Below, piece after piece: positions 27,233 through 35,597 of a stretch of 64,000 nucleotides of DNA (position 1 is the stretch's first letter; every line of letters begins with the position of its first letter). The notes under the pieces are model-generated. The model saw nothing but the letters and a program-made list of their open reading frames with translations. It was not told the origin of the DNA and made no database searches. Both the position numbers and the translations under genes were made by a program. The stretch is from Sphingomonas aliaeris. Lineage in GTDB: Bacteria; Pseudomonadota; Alphaproteobacteria; Sphingomonadales; Sphingomonadaceae. Location of the stretch: assembly GCF_016743815.1 (NCBI RefSeq), contig NZ_CP061036.1, positions 62,001-126,000 of the forward strand. The letters run 5' to 3'.

Positions 27233-27850
27233 ATGATGGATGCGAACATGCCGCGCTCGCTGCGCATCGGGGATGCAGCCCCGAACTTCACCGCCCGCAC
27301 CACGCAGGGCGAAATTGCGCTCGATCAGTATCGTGGGCGCTGGGTTGTATTCTTCTCGCACCCTGCCGACTTCACGCCGGTTTGCACGAGCGAGTTCGTG
27401 TCCTTGGCTGAAGCGGCCCCTCAATTCGAGGAGCTGGATTGCGTGCTGCTCGGGTTGTCGGTCGACAGCCTCTATTCGCACGTCGCGTGGATGCGGGCGA
27501 TCAAGGATGTCTTCGGCGTAGAGGTGCCATTTCCGGTGATCGAGGATCCCTCGATGGCGGTGGGTTATGCCTACGGGATGCTCGACGATCAGGCCGGCGA
27601 TGCTTCAACTGTGCGCGCGACCTATTTCATCGATCCTGAAGGCATCATCCGCGCGCTTAGCTGGTATCCGATGAATGTTGGTCGGTCTGTCGACGAGATG
27701 CTGCGCACCGTAAGGGCATTGCAGCGTTCAGCTGATGGCGAGGCTTATACGCCCGCTGACTGGCAGCCGGGCGACGACGTGCTGCTGCCTCCTGCCTTGC
27801 CGGGGAGCGCGGGAGCCGACTGGTTTCACCAGACAAAGGCCGACCGGTGA
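27233..27850 (+). CDS. Peroxiredoxin (1-Cys/Prx6-like), 205 aa
   Basis: The peroxidatic cysteine C51 lies in HPADFTPVCTSEF, and a second cysteine (C70) is not at the usual resolving position, so a Prx6-type enzyme is likely. The C-terminal extension after residue 150 (WQPGDDVLLPP) matches that class. The start is the ATG 8 bases after GGAG; several other in-frame ATGs and a GTG at 27179 exist. It reduces peroxides and possibly persulfides, and is divergent from the sulfide operon. Confidence 0.88.
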   Translation: MMDANMPRSLRIGDAAPNFTARTTQGEIALDQYRGRWVVFFSHPADFTPVCTSEFVSLAEAAPQFEELDCVLLGLSVDSLYSHVAWMRAIKDVFGVEVPFPVIEDPSMAVGYAYGMLDDQAGDASTVRATYFIDPEGIIRALSWYPMNVGRSVDEMLRTVRALQRSADGEAYTPADWQPGDDVLLPPALPGSAGADWFHQTKADR

Positions 27851-28209
27851 CGGCGATACACCAGTCCCGCGCGCTCGCCGACGTTGCAGTCGAGAAGCTG
27901 CGCGTGTTCGCGCAGCCTCAGCGGCTTATGATTTTGTCCTATCTATTAGGCGGCGAACGGCAGGTAGCGGACATTGAGGCCGCCACGGGCGTGACTCAAC
28001 CGGCGCTCAGCCAGCAGCTTGCCGAACTGCGGCGCGCCGATCTGGTGAAGACCAGGCGGGAGGCGAAGCAGGTTCACTACCGTCTCGCCGACGATGCAGC
28101 CGCGCTGTGCGTGAGAACCCTCGAGGCAATGTTCGGAGCCGACGATCTGTCGCCTCCCCAAACAGCCCCCGTCCCCGCCCAGTGCGACCGCGCGAGACGC
28201 CGTCCGTAG
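27847..28209 (+). CDS. ArsR-family transcriptional regulator (BigR/SqrR-like context), 120 aa
   Basis: A winged helix-turn-helix (VADIEAATGVTQPALSQQLAELRRADLVKTRRE, about 40-72) identifies the ArsR/SmtB family. The GTG start overlaps the peroxiredoxin stop (GTGA). Context matches the persulfide sensors BigR/SqrR, which use two cysteines. Here the only cysteines are C88 and C113, and the usual first cysteine near residue 40 is missing, so sensing may differ. It probably represses both divergent units at the 27165 palindrome. Confidence 0.85.
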   Translation: MTAIHQSRALADVAVEKLRVFAQPQRLMILSYLLGGERQVADIEAATGVTQPALSQQLAELRRADLVKTRREAKQVHYRLADDAAALCVRTLEAMFGADDLSPPQTAPVPAQCDRARRRP

Positions 28210-28284
28210 TTCGACCGCATAACATTGGTGCGGCCGTTTTTGCGAAAGTTGGCTGATCATTTTGGCTAAAGAAGGAAAAAGCGG

Positions 28285-28830
28285 ATGCGTATGCCAATCA
28301 TTGCTCTTGCAGGATGCTTGTCACTTATGAGCAGCGTCAATGCTTCAGCCGGCGTGCCTAAGCAGGCGGTGATAGTGGGATATGGCGCGATCACACCCAT
28401 CGAAGGCGCTGCGGAACGGCCTGATCGCAAGTTGCGCTATCGCGTGCTGTTCAATGTGACCAAGGCGGCGGCAACGCCGGATAAGATCAATCCATCTCTG
28501 GAGAAGGTCGCCCGCTTCCTGAACCTGCTAGGCAACGACGGCGTTCGTCCAGAACAAGGCGATGTCGTCGTGATTGTCCACGGCGCGGCGACGCCCATCG
28601 TCACCGAAGATCGCGCCTATGCGACAAAAACCGGAGTAGCTGCGAACCCTAACCTTGTCTTGATTGAGGCTTTGAAAAAGGCGGGCGTGTCCGTTCGGGT
28701 ATGCAGCCAGGCTCTTATCGGAAACGGGATCGACCCCGCTACGGTAGGAAAGAATGTCGAAACTGACGTGTCTGCGCTGACGACTATGGCGACGTTGCAG
28801 CTGCGTGGTTGGGCACTGATCCCTGACTGA
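28285..28830 (+). CDS. Secreted DsrE-family sulfur-relay-like protein, 181 aa
   Basis: A signal peptide (about 1-22, SSVNASAG) precedes a DsrE/DsrF-like fold: RVLFNVTKAAATPDKINPSLEKVARFLNLLG, VVIVHGAAT and VSVRVCSQALIGNGID with a conserved cysteine. Exported DsrE-like proteins accompany sulfur and metal clusters; their role is unclear. AAGGA lies 9 bases before the ATG. It is the last plus-strand gene of the sulfide cluster. Confidence 0.8.
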   Translation: MRMPIIALAGCLSLMSSVNASAGVPKQAVIVGYGAITPIEGAAERPDRKLRYRVLFNVTKAAATPDKINPSLEKVARFLNLLGNDGVRPEQGDVVVIVHGAATPIVTEDRAYATKTGVAANPNLVLIEALKKAGVSVRVCSQALIGNGIDPATVGKNVETDVSALTTMATLQLRGWALIPD

Positions 28831-29203
28831 CCACGCCAACACGTTTCCTGTTTCGTCATTCTAGTCCGTAACACTGCTGGTGTCATAACCGGTCGGTTTC
28901 GACGCTGCAGACCCGAACACGGTTTTCCAGAGATTTGCGTGTGTCAGAACCCCGGTTTAAAACGTCCGCTTCCAAGATCAGCAACTTGCCTCGGCTACGA
29001 CCGCCTTTGGGTCGCTAGCCGCCGTCCAGAGAACGGTCGTTTCAATGAGCGCGGTCCACAGGGTTTCCGTTGCTCCACAAGCCCTACTTTACCGAAGAAC
29101 CCGCTCATGTTCTGGAGCGGGTCATGGCACCAGATCCATTCGCGACGCGTCAAGCTTAGCGTAGGGTTCGACTGTCGTGTCACCGGACCCGACTAGCCCA
29201 CCT
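28831..29203. other. Gene-free junction between sulfide and arsenic modules
   Basis: No convincing gene is present. The stretch includes a Tn3-like end (listed separately) and, at about 28924-28955, TGTGTCAGAACCCC, which faintly resembles the outer part of Tn3-type ends. It looks like a scar between two acquired modules. Confidence 0.4.
29155..29190 (-). repeat. Tn3-family-like terminal inverted repeat, single copy
   Basis: Read on the minus strand it begins GGGTCCGGTGACACGACAG and ends CCCTACGCTAAG. The final TACGCTAAG is the conserved inner end of many Tn3-family 38-bp repeats. No partner repeat or transposase was found in the window. Confidence 0.4.
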
Positions 29204-29231
29204 CAATATATCCGCTATGCTGGATATATGG
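29204..29231 (+). promoter_or_regulatory. arsR operator palindrome
   Basis: ATATATCC and GGATATAT flank GCTATGCT and overlap the arsR start codon. This is the likely autoregulatory ArsR binding site; being on the start codon it would also hide it from ribosomes if structured. Confidence 0.65.
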
Positions 29232-29572
29232 AAATCGATTCGGCCATCTCCGCTTTGAGCGCGCTCGCGCAAGCGACGCGCCTCGACGTCTTTCGCCTGT
29301 TGGTGCGGCATGAACCGGTCGGCATGGCAGCGGGCGACATCGCTCGTCAGCTCGATGTGCCGCAGAACACCATGTCCGCACACCTCGGCATTCTCGCGCG
29401 CGCGGGTCTCGTGCGATCCGAACGACGCAGCCGCTCTATCATTTACCGCGCCGACCTCGACGGCCTGCGCGCGCTCACGCTGTTCCTCGTCAAAGACTGC
29501 TGCGCCGGCAATGCCGCGCTGTGCCCGCCGCTCGTTGCCGAACTCACCCCTGCTGCTGAAAGGACACCCTGA
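29228..29572 (+). CDS. arsR: ArsR arsenite-responsive repressor, 114 aa
   Basis: A winged helix-turn-helix protein with VGMAAGDIARQLDVPQNTMSAHLGILARAGLV (about 31-62). C91, C92 and C99 (DCCAGNAALC) lie in the C-terminal helix, resembling the As(III) site of the Acidithiobacillus-type ArsR rather than the E. coli type. The frame extends upstream, but the ATG used here sits in the operator palindrome and gives a normal family length. Its stop overlaps the arsC start by one base. Confidence 0.92.
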   Translation: MEIDSAISALSALAQATRLDVFRLLVRHEPVGMAAGDIARQLDVPQNTMSAHLGILARAGLVRSERRSRSIIYRADLDGLRALTLFLVKDCCAGNAALCPPLVAELTPAAERTP

Positions 29573-30000
29573 TGGCCGTCGATATCGTCATCTATCACAA
29601 TCCCGAGTGCGGCACGTCCCGCAATGCCCTCGCCATGATCCGCAATGCCGGCATCGAACCGCATGTGGTCGAGTATTTGAAGACACCTCCCTCGCGTGCA
29701 CTGCTCGTCGAACTGATCGATCGCGCGGGAATGACGCCCCGCGAGCTCCTGCGCGAGAAGGGCACGCCCTATGCGGAGCTGGGACTGAGTGACACGGCGC
29801 TGTCTGACGACGCGCTCGTGGAGGCGATGATAATGCACCCGATCCTCATCAATCGGCCGCTGGTCGTCTCGCCTCTCGGCGTTAAGCTATGCCGACCGTC
29901 AGAAGCGGTTCTCGATCTGCTGCCGACAGACCAGCTGGGCGCCTTCTCGAAAGAGGATGGCGAGCAAGTTGTGGACGCCTCGGGTCAGCGCGTCGCCTGA
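29572..30000 (+). CDS. arsC: Arsenate reductase (glutaredoxin-coupled ArsC), 142 aa
   Basis: The catalytic cysteine is C13 in [14 protein letters not shown], followed by [22 protein letters not shown] and PILINRPLV; these are hallmarks of the glutaredoxin-dependent ArsC family. It reduces As(V) to As(III) for export by the next gene. One-base overlaps on both sides show tight coupling. Confidence 0.95.
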   Translation: MAVDIVIYHNPECGTSRNALAMIRNAGIEPHVVEYLKTPPSRALLVELIDRAGMTPRELLREKGTPYAELGLSDTALSDDALVEAMIMHPILINRPLVVSPLGVKLCRPSEAVLDLLPTDQLGAFSKEDGEQVVDASGQRVA

Positions 30001-31286
30001 TGCTCCTTGCCGTCCTGATCTTCGTCGCCACGATCGCGCTCGTCATCTGGCAACCGAAAGGGCTGGGCATCGGATGGAGCGCGATGGGCGGTGCCGTCGT
30101 CGCCTTGCTCGCTGGCGTCGTCACCCTCTCGGACGTCCCGGTGGTGTGGAGCATCGTCTGGAACGCGACCGCTGCTTTCGTCGCGATCATCGTCATCAGC
30201 CTGCTGCTCGATGAAGCCGGGTTCTTCGAATGGGCAGCACTGCATGTCGCACGCTGGGGCAGGGGGCATGGCCGGCGGCTGTTCGTCCTCATCGTCCTGC
30301 TAGGCGCGGCAGTATCCGCGTTGTTCGCCAATGACGGAGCGGCGCTGATTTTGACTCCGATCGTCATCGCCATGCTGCGGGCGCTGGGCTTCAAGGACAA
30401 GGCGACGCTGGCATTCGTCATGGCGGCCGGCTTCATCGCCGACACCGCGAGCCTGCCGCTGGTCGTCTCGAACCTCGTCAACATCGTGTCGGCCGACTTT
30501 TTCGAGATCGGCTTCGGTGAATATGCGGGCGTGATGGTGCCGGTCGATCTGGTATCGATCGCGGCGACGCTCGGCGCACTCCTGTTGTTCTTTCGGCGCG
30601 ACATCCCGCAGGCCTATGACGTGGGGGCGCTCCGGCTTCCGCGTGAGGCGATCCGCGACGCCGCGACTTTTCGCGCCGGTTGGATCGTCCTGGCGCTGCT
30701 GCTCGCCGGCTTCTTCCTGCTCGAACCGCTCGGCGTGCCCGTCAGCGCCGTCGCCGCTGCCGGCGCGATCCTGCTGCTGGTGATCGCCGGGCGCGGACAC
30801 GTGATCGAAACACGGAAGGTGCTGCGCGGCGCACCGTGGCAGGTCGTGATCTTCTCGCTCGGCATGTACCTCGTCGTTTATGGTCTGCGGAACGCCGGCC
30901 TGACCGACCACCTGGCCGCGCTGCTCGATCGCACGGCACAAGGGGGCGTCTGGGGTGCAGCCTTTGGTACGGGTGTGATCGCGGCCGTGTTGTCCTCGGT
31001 GATGAACAACATGCCGACCGTGCTGGTAGGGGCGCTGTCGATCGACGCGACCCATGCCACGGGCGCGGTCAAGGAGGCGATGATCTACGCCAACGTGATC
31101 GGGTGCGACCTCGGCCCCAAGCTCACTCCGATCGGATCGCTCGCGACGCTCCTGTGGCTTCACGTCCTGGGCCAAAAGGGCATTCGGATCGGATGGGGCT
31201 ATTACTTTCGCGTAGGCGTCACACTGACCGTTCCGGTGCTGCTGGTCACGCTCGGCGCCTTGGCATTGAGGATCGCTATTGAATGA
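30000..31286 (+). CDS. arsB: ArsB arsenite efflux permease, 428 aa
   Basis: About 11-12 hydrophobic segments with [41 protein letters not shown] and [29 protein letters not shown] are diagnostic of ArsB in the ion-transporter superfamily. The ATG overlaps the arsC stop (TGATG); the frame opens 111 bases earlier inside arsC. It exports arsenite across the inner membrane. Confidence 0.95.
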   Translation: MLLAVLIFVATIALVIWQPKGLGIGWSAMGGAVVALLAGVVTLSDVPVVWSIVWNATAAFVAIIVISLLLDEAGFFEWAALHVARWGRGHGRRLFVLIVLLGAAVSALFANDGAALILTPIVIAMLRALGFKDKATLAFVMAAGFIADTASLPLVVSNLVNIVSADFFEIGFGEYAGVMVPVDLVSIAATLGALLLFFRRDIPQAYDVGALRLPREAIRDAATFRAGWIVLALLLAGFFLLEPLGVPVSAVAAAGAILLLVIAGRGHVIETRKVLRGAPWQVVIFSLGMYLVVYGLRNAGLTDHLAALLDRTAQGGVWGAAFGTGVIAAVLSSVMNNMPTVLVGALSIDATHATGAVKEAMIYANVIGCDLGPKLTPIGSLATLLWLHVLGQKGIRIGWGYYFRVGVTLTVPVLLVTLGALALRIAIE

Positions 31287-31606
31287 CAGCTCTGATCTAT
31301 ATCGGCGCGGCACTAGCCGAAATTGCGGGTTGCTTCGCATTCTGGGCCTGGCTCCGGATGGGCAAGGCGCCCCTCTGGCTGATCCCTGGCATTGCTTCCC
31401 TGATCCTGTTCGCGTGGCTTCTGACCCGAGTCGACAGCGATGCAGCGGGGCGGGCCTATGCCGCTTACGGCGGCATCTACATCTGCGCATCTTTGCTCTG
31501 GCTGTGGAGCGTTGAGGGGGTCCGGCCCGATCGTTGGGACGTAGGGGGCGCCGCCCTTTGCCTCGTCGGGACCTGTGTGATCCTGCTCGGGCCACGCGGC
31601 GCATGA
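31283..31606 (+). CDS. YnfA/UPF0060-family membrane protein, 107 aa
   Basis: Four hydrophobic helices and the family blocks [33 protein letters not shown] and [14 protein letters not shown] identify YnfA (UPF0060), related to small multidrug exporters. It overlaps arsB and the acetyltransferase gene by 4 bases each, so it is an integral member of this ars operon. Its substrate here is unknown. Confidence 0.9.
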   Translation: MTALIYIGAALAEIAGCFAFWAWLRMGKAPLWLIPGIASLILFAWLLTRVDSDAAGRAYAAYGGIYICASLLWLWSVEGVRPDRWDVGGAALCLVGTCVILLGPRGA

Positions 31607-32037
31607 CGGTGCTGATCGCCACGCGTCTCCGACCGGACGAGTTGGGGGAACTTGCGCGGCTCCTCGACGCCGCTTGCCTGCCCAGCGCCGATCTTGCGGA
31701 GTCCGATCGCATGTTCTTCCGGTTCGGCGTCGACCACATCGTCGGCTATGGCGGCCTGGAAGGTGAGGGCACCGACCGCCTGCTTCGCTCCGTCGTCGTC
31801 CTCCCCGATCGCCGGGGTCTGGGCGTTGGCCGCGCCATGGTCGCGGCGTTCGAACAAGAAGCGCGCGAACTCGGCGTGCAGCGTCTTCACCTGCTGACCA
31901 CGACCGCGGCGCCGTTCTTCTCCGCGATGGGGTATGCCGCTGCCGATCGGGACACGGCGCCTTCGGCGATCGCCAGCTCGCGAGAGTTCACCTCGCTCTG
32001 CCCCGCCTCGGCGGATTACCTCGTGAAGGCCTTCTGA
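31603..32037 (+). CDS. arsN2: ArsN2-like GNAT acetyltransferase, 144 aa
   Basis: A single GNAT domain with [40 protein letters not shown], where RRGLGVG is the acetyl-CoA loop. ArsN-type enzymes acetylate arsinothricin or phosphinothricin-like compounds, and the ArsN2 branch is typical in ars operons. The start overlaps the ynfA-like stop (ATGA) and the stop overlaps arsH by one base. Confidence 0.85.
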   Translation: MTVLIATRLRPDELGELARLLDAACLPSADLAESDRMFFRFGVDHIVGYGGLEGEGTDRLLRSVVVLPDRRGLGVGRAMVAAFEQEARELGVQRLHLLTTTAAPFFSAMGYAAADRDTAPSAIASSREFTSLCPASADYLVKAF

Positions 32038-32792
32038 TGCCGCTTCGCACCCTTACAAATCCGGACGTGCTGCCGGCGCTGAATCCCGCCTATATCCGCT
32101 CCCGCCTTGGCGAAGGGCTCGGACCGATTCAGCCAGCCCCTCGCATCCTGCTGCTCTATGGCTCGCTGCGCGACCGGTCGTTCTCCCGCCTTGCGGTGGA
32201 AGAAGCCGCTCGCCTACTGCACCTGTTCGGCGCCGAAACACGCATCTTCGATCCATCTACGCTGCCGCTACCCGACCAGGTGGCCGGGGACGATCATCCG
32301 GCCGTTCACGAGCTGCGCGAGCTGTCGATGTGGTCGGAGGGTCAGGTCTGGTGCAGTCCGGAGCGGCACGGCCAGATCACCGGAATTATGAAGGCGCAAA
32401 TCGACCATCTGCCGCTCGAAATGAAAGGGATGCGTCCGACACAGGGGCGCGCGCTCGCGGTCATGCAGGTGTCGGGCGGATCGCAGTCGTTCAATGCGGT
32501 CAACACGCTGCGCCTGCTCGGCCGCTGGATGCGCATGTTCACGATCCCGAACCAGTCGTCTGTCGCCATGGCTTACAAGGAATTCGACGAGGCAGGCCGC
32601 ATGAAGCCGTCGAGCTATTATGATCGGATCGTCGACGTGATGGAAGAGCTGGTGCGCTTCACCGTCCTCCTGCGCCCCCACGCGGTACAGCTCGTCGATC
32701 GTTATTCGGAACGGAAGCAGGCGGGCATTCCCACCGACATTGAAACAGATCTGTCGAGCATCGCCATCGCGCCTCAGGGAAGGGGCGCCTGA
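32037..32792 (+). CDS. arsH: ArsH NADPH-dependent FMN oxidoreductase, 251 aa
   Basis: The FMN-binding segment [24 protein letters not shown] and the later [36 protein letters not shown] block are characteristic of ArsH, which oxidises trivalent organoarsenicals. Length is normal. It is the last gene of the ars operon; no clear terminator follows before the chromate promoter. Confidence 0.93.
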   Translation: MPLRTLTNPDVLPALNPAYIRSRLGEGLGPIQPAPRILLLYGSLRDRSFSRLAVEEAARLLHLFGAETRIFDPSTLPLPDQVAGDDHPAVHELRELSMWSEGQVWCSPERHGQITGIMKAQIDHLPLEMKGMRPTQGRALAVMQVSGGSQSFNAVNTLRLLGRWMRMFTIPNQSSVAMAYKEFDEAGRMKPSSYYDRIVDVMEELVRFTVLLRPHAVQLVDRYSERKQAGIPTDIETDLSSIAIAPQGRGA

Positions 32793-32828
32793 AGGCTACT
32801 TACCGCTAGGGGAGGATAACGCTGGGAG

Positions 32829-32886
32829 TTGACAATCGGCGTAGCGGTGGCTGAATAGGAAGCATGGGGACTGCGATCTCCCCATG
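32829..32886 (+). promoter_or_regulatory. Promoter and hairpin upstream of the chromate genes
   Basis: TTGACA (32829), 17 bases, TGAATA (32852) form a plausible sigma-70 promoter. It is followed by an inverted repeat (CATGGGGA at 32863 and TCCCCATG at 32879) that could be an operator for a chromate-responsive regulator. Confidence 0.5.
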
Positions 32887-32936
32887 AGGCGTCAGCCAAA
32901 GAATCGCGTCCAGCTCGATTTTGCTAAGGACGCGTC

Positions 32937-33773
32937 ATGCCTGCGCTGAACACAATAAGTCCCGATAAGCTTGCCCGTTTGGTTGCCCTTCCTGGATCGC
33001 CGTCGCTCGTCGACTTGCGTAGCGACACAAGCATAGCGATCCCCGGATCGGTATTCCGTGCACAATCTGATCCGAGTAGCTGGCGCCCCGTTGGTGGGAA
33101 CAGTGTTGTCACGATCGACGCCGAAGGGACGGGCGGGGCAGTCGCCGCAGCCGCAATCCTGCGCAGCGAAGGCGTTTCGGCCGAGGCGCTGGAGGGTGGC
33201 TTCGCTGCATGGCTCGCCGGGGGCCTGCCAACCGTATCGCTCACGCACTTGCCGCCGCGTCATACAGACGGACGGACCTGGTGGGTGACACGGGCACGGC
33301 CGAAGGTAGATCGGATTGCCTGTCCCTGGCTGATCCGGCGTTTCATTGATTCGGAAGCGCGCTTCCTGTTCGTTGCCCCGTCCGAGGTGCTGACCGTTGC
33401 TGCTCAACAGCAGGCAGAGCCGTTCGACGTTTCCGACGACCGCGTGATGTGGAGTCACCGCGGCGAATTCTGCACGTTCGACGTGATGGTCGATGCCTTT
33501 GGGCTGAGTGGCGATGAGGCACTGACGCGGCTCGCTGCGATCGTCCGGGGCGCCGACACCGATCGGCTCGATGTCGCACCGGAAGCGGCCGGTCTCCTCG
33601 CCATGTCGCTAGGCCTGTCCCGCATATACGACGACGATCATGCACAGCTCGAGGCGGGCATGATCGTCTACGACGCGCTCTACCGCTGGAGCCGCGACGC
33701 GCGCGGTGAGAAGCACAACTGGACCTCGCACCAGCCCGGACGAGTCCCGGCGCACAAGGAGGTATCGGCATGA
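32937..33773 (+). CDS. chrB: ChrB-like chromate resistance protein with rhodanese-like N-terminus, 278 aa
   Basis: Residues about 10-105 look like a rhodanese domain (LVDLRSDTSIAIPGSVFRAQ; EALEGGFAAWLAGGLP), but the catalytic-cysteine position reads TIDAEG with no cysteine. Residues about 115-265 match the ChrB C-terminal domain (WWVTRARPKVDRIACPWLIRRFIDSEARFLFV; HRGEFCTFDVM). ChrB proteins regulate or assist ChrA. It overlaps chrA by 4 bases. Confidence 0.85.
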   Translation: MPALNTISPDKLARLVALPGSPSLVDLRSDTSIAIPGSVFRAQSDPSSWRPVGGNSVVTIDAEGTGGAVAAAAILRSEGVSAEALEGGFAAWLAGGLPTVSLTHLPPRHTDGRTWWVTRARPKVDRIACPWLIRRFIDSEARFLFVAPSEVLTVAAQQQAEPFDVSDDRVMWSHRGEFCTFDVMVDAFGLSGDEALTRLAAIVRGADTDRLDVAPEAAGLLAMSLGLSRIYDDDHAQLEAGMIVYDALYRWSRDARGEKHNWTSHQPGRVPAHKEVSA

Positions 33774-35167
33774 CCGCGGCGACGGTCGGCGTCATTGCGC
33801 CTGCTCGCCCGGAGCCGGTCACGCTCGGCCAGGCCTTCTGGGTCTGGCTGCGGATCGCGTTGCTATCGTTCGGAGGCCCGGCGGGGCAGATCGCGGTGAT
33901 GCACCGCATCCTGGTCGACGAGAAGCGCTGGATCGGGGAACAGCGTTTCCTCCATGCGCTCAATTATTGCATGTTGCTGCCGGGACCTGAGGCGCAGCAG
34001 CTCGCCACCTACATCGGTTGGCTAATGCACCGCACGAAGGGCGGCATCGTTGCCGGCGTTCTCTTCATCATCCCCGGCGCAATCGCGATCATGGCGCTGA
34101 GCTGGGTGTATGTCCTTTACGGCCGCGTCGGCATCGTTTCGGCGCTGTTCTTTGGCCTGAAAGCAGCGGTGCTCGCCGTCGTCCTGCAGGCCGTGGTGCG
34201 GATCGGCGGACGGGCTCTGAAAAGCACTGAGTCACGGCTGCTCGCAGTGACCGCCTTCGTCCTCATCTTCTTTCTCGGTGCACCATTCCCTCTGATTGTG
34301 CTCGGTGCGGGCCTGATCGGCTGGGGGGCAGGACGACAGGGCTCCGCCGCGTTCCGCGGCGGTGGCCACGGTGCAACGAAGGGCGCGGTGGTCGCCGACG
34401 CCGACACGTTGCTCGGTGAGGATCTTCCGGCACACGCACGACCGACGTGGCGCGAAACGGTTCGCACCGCGCTGATCTGGCTGGCGCTGTGGCTGGTGCC
34501 GGTCGCGGCGCTGCTGATCGCACTCGGTCCCGACGATGTGTTCAGCGGGATCGCCACCTTCTTCTCGACAATGGCGGCCGTGACTTTCGGAGGCGCCTAT
34601 GCCGTCCTTGCCTATGTCGCGCAGCAGGCTGTGGAGAATTACAGTTGGCTCGGACCGAAGGAGATGCTCGACGGGCTCGGTATGGCGGAGACGACGCCCG
34701 GGCCGCTCATCATGGTCTTACAATTCGTGGGCTTCCTTGGCGCCTATCGCGATCCCGGCACTCTGTCGCCGCTACTTGCCGGCACACTTGGCGGGCTGCT
34801 CGCGACCTGGGTGACGTTCGTGCCCTGCTTCCTGTGGATTTTCCTCGGGGCGCCCTTTATCGAGCGACTTCGCGGCAATGCCGCAGTCGCGGGCGCGCTG
34901 TCCGCGATCACGGCGGCCGTTGTCGGCGTGGTGCTGAATTTGGCGGTATGGTTCGCGCTACACACCTTGTTCCGCCAGACCGCACCGGTCGCCCTCGGCC
35001 CAGTGCGCTTCGATGCACCGGTCCTTGCGAGCATCGATCCCTGGGCCACGCTGCTGGCTGTAGGCGCGGCGGTGGCGGTGTTTCTGCTCCGGGCCAACGT
35101 CATTGTCACGCTGCTGGCCACGTCGGCCGCCGGCGTCGCGCTGCATTTCCTGGGCCTGGTCGGCTGA
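33770..35167 (+). CDS. chrA: ChrA chromate efflux transporter, 465 aa
   Basis: A two-repeat (long-chain) CHR transporter. The first repeat begins FWVWLRIALLSFGGPAGQIAVMHRILVDEKRW and the second has ATFFSTMAAVTFGGAYAVLAYVAQQAV and GMAETTPGPLIMVLQFVGFLGAY. About 10-12 hydrophobic helices are visible. It exports chromate and is coupled to chrB. Its stop overlaps a possible downstream ATG by one base. Confidence 0.95.
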   Translation: MTAATVGVIAPARPEPVTLGQAFWVWLRIALLSFGGPAGQIAVMHRILVDEKRWIGEQRFLHALNYCMLLPGPEAQQLATYIGWLMHRTKGGIVAGVLFIIPGAIAIMALSWVYVLYGRVGIVSALFFGLKAAVLAVVLQAVVRIGGRALKSTESRLLAVTAFVLIFFLGAPFPLIVLGAGLIGWGAGRQGSAAFRGGGHGATKGAVVADADTLLGEDLPAHARPTWRETVRTALIWLALWLVPVAALLIALGPDDVFSGIATFFSTMAAVTFGGAYAVLAYVAQQAVENYSWLGPKEMLDGLGMAETTPGPLIMVLQFVGFLGAYRDPGTLSPLLAGTLGGLLATWVTFVPCFLWIFLGAPFIERLRGNAAVAGALSAITAAVVGVVLNLAVWFALHTLFRQTAPVALGPVRFDAPVLASIDPWATLLAVGAAVAVFLLRANVIVTLLATSAAGVALHFLGLVG

Positions 35168-35214
35168 TGCGCGCCCGTTGGTGGATGCAACAGCGCAACT
35201 CGGGGAGGTCTGCT

Positions 35215-35574
35215 GTGGCGGAATTGAATCTGCGAACGGCTTTAATGGCGGGACTGGCAACCATCATGGCAGCTCTGCCCGTAGAAGCGGACGCTCAGGT
35301 CGGCGAGACTGTCGCCCAGTTCTACAAGAGCTGCCAAGCGGAGAATGGTCGCGTCGACGGCCGGTGTGACTCCTACATCGAAGGCGCAGCCGACACGTTG
35401 GCCGCATTCGGCAAAGGCGGCGCCGCGAACGGGATATGCGGCCGGGGCTACAACGAGGGCGAGCTCAGCCGCATATTCATGGCGTGGGTGCCCGGAAACC
35501 GGCAAGTTTGGGGCCTGCCTCGTCTGGCAGGAGTGATGATTGCGCTTCGTGAGCAATACCCATGCCGGCGCTAG
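35215..35574 (+). CDS. Secreted Rap1a/Tai-family-like protein, 119 aa
   Basis: Signal peptide (about 1-24, LPVEADAQ), then QFYKSCQ, CDSYIEGAADTLAAF, CGRGYNEGELSRIFMAWV and a final YPC match the cysteine and tyrosine pattern of the Rap1a/Tai family. Immunity is known only for some members; here it is more likely a general periplasmic protein. The GTG start has GGGGAGG 6 bases upstream; an ATG at 35167 overlapping the chrA stop is the alternative and would add 16 residues. Confidence 0.75.
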   Translation: MAELNLRTALMAGLATIMAALPVEADAQVGETVAQFYKSCQAENGRVDGRCDSYIEGAADTLAAFGKGGAANGICGRGYNEGELSRIFMAWVPGNRQVWGLPRLAGVMIALREQYPCRR

Positions 35575-35597
35575 CATTGAATAGGAGCGAATTTGAC

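Noticed and set aside
28917..28955. Second Tn3-like terminal repeat
   Set aside because: Only the outer part (TGTCAGAACCCC) is suggestive; the conserved inner TAAG end is missing, so it is not listed as a repeat.
30300..31739. 479-codon minus-strand open frame
   Set aside because: It is antisense to arsB and its neighbours, is rich in Arg/Asp/Gln and has no domain pattern.
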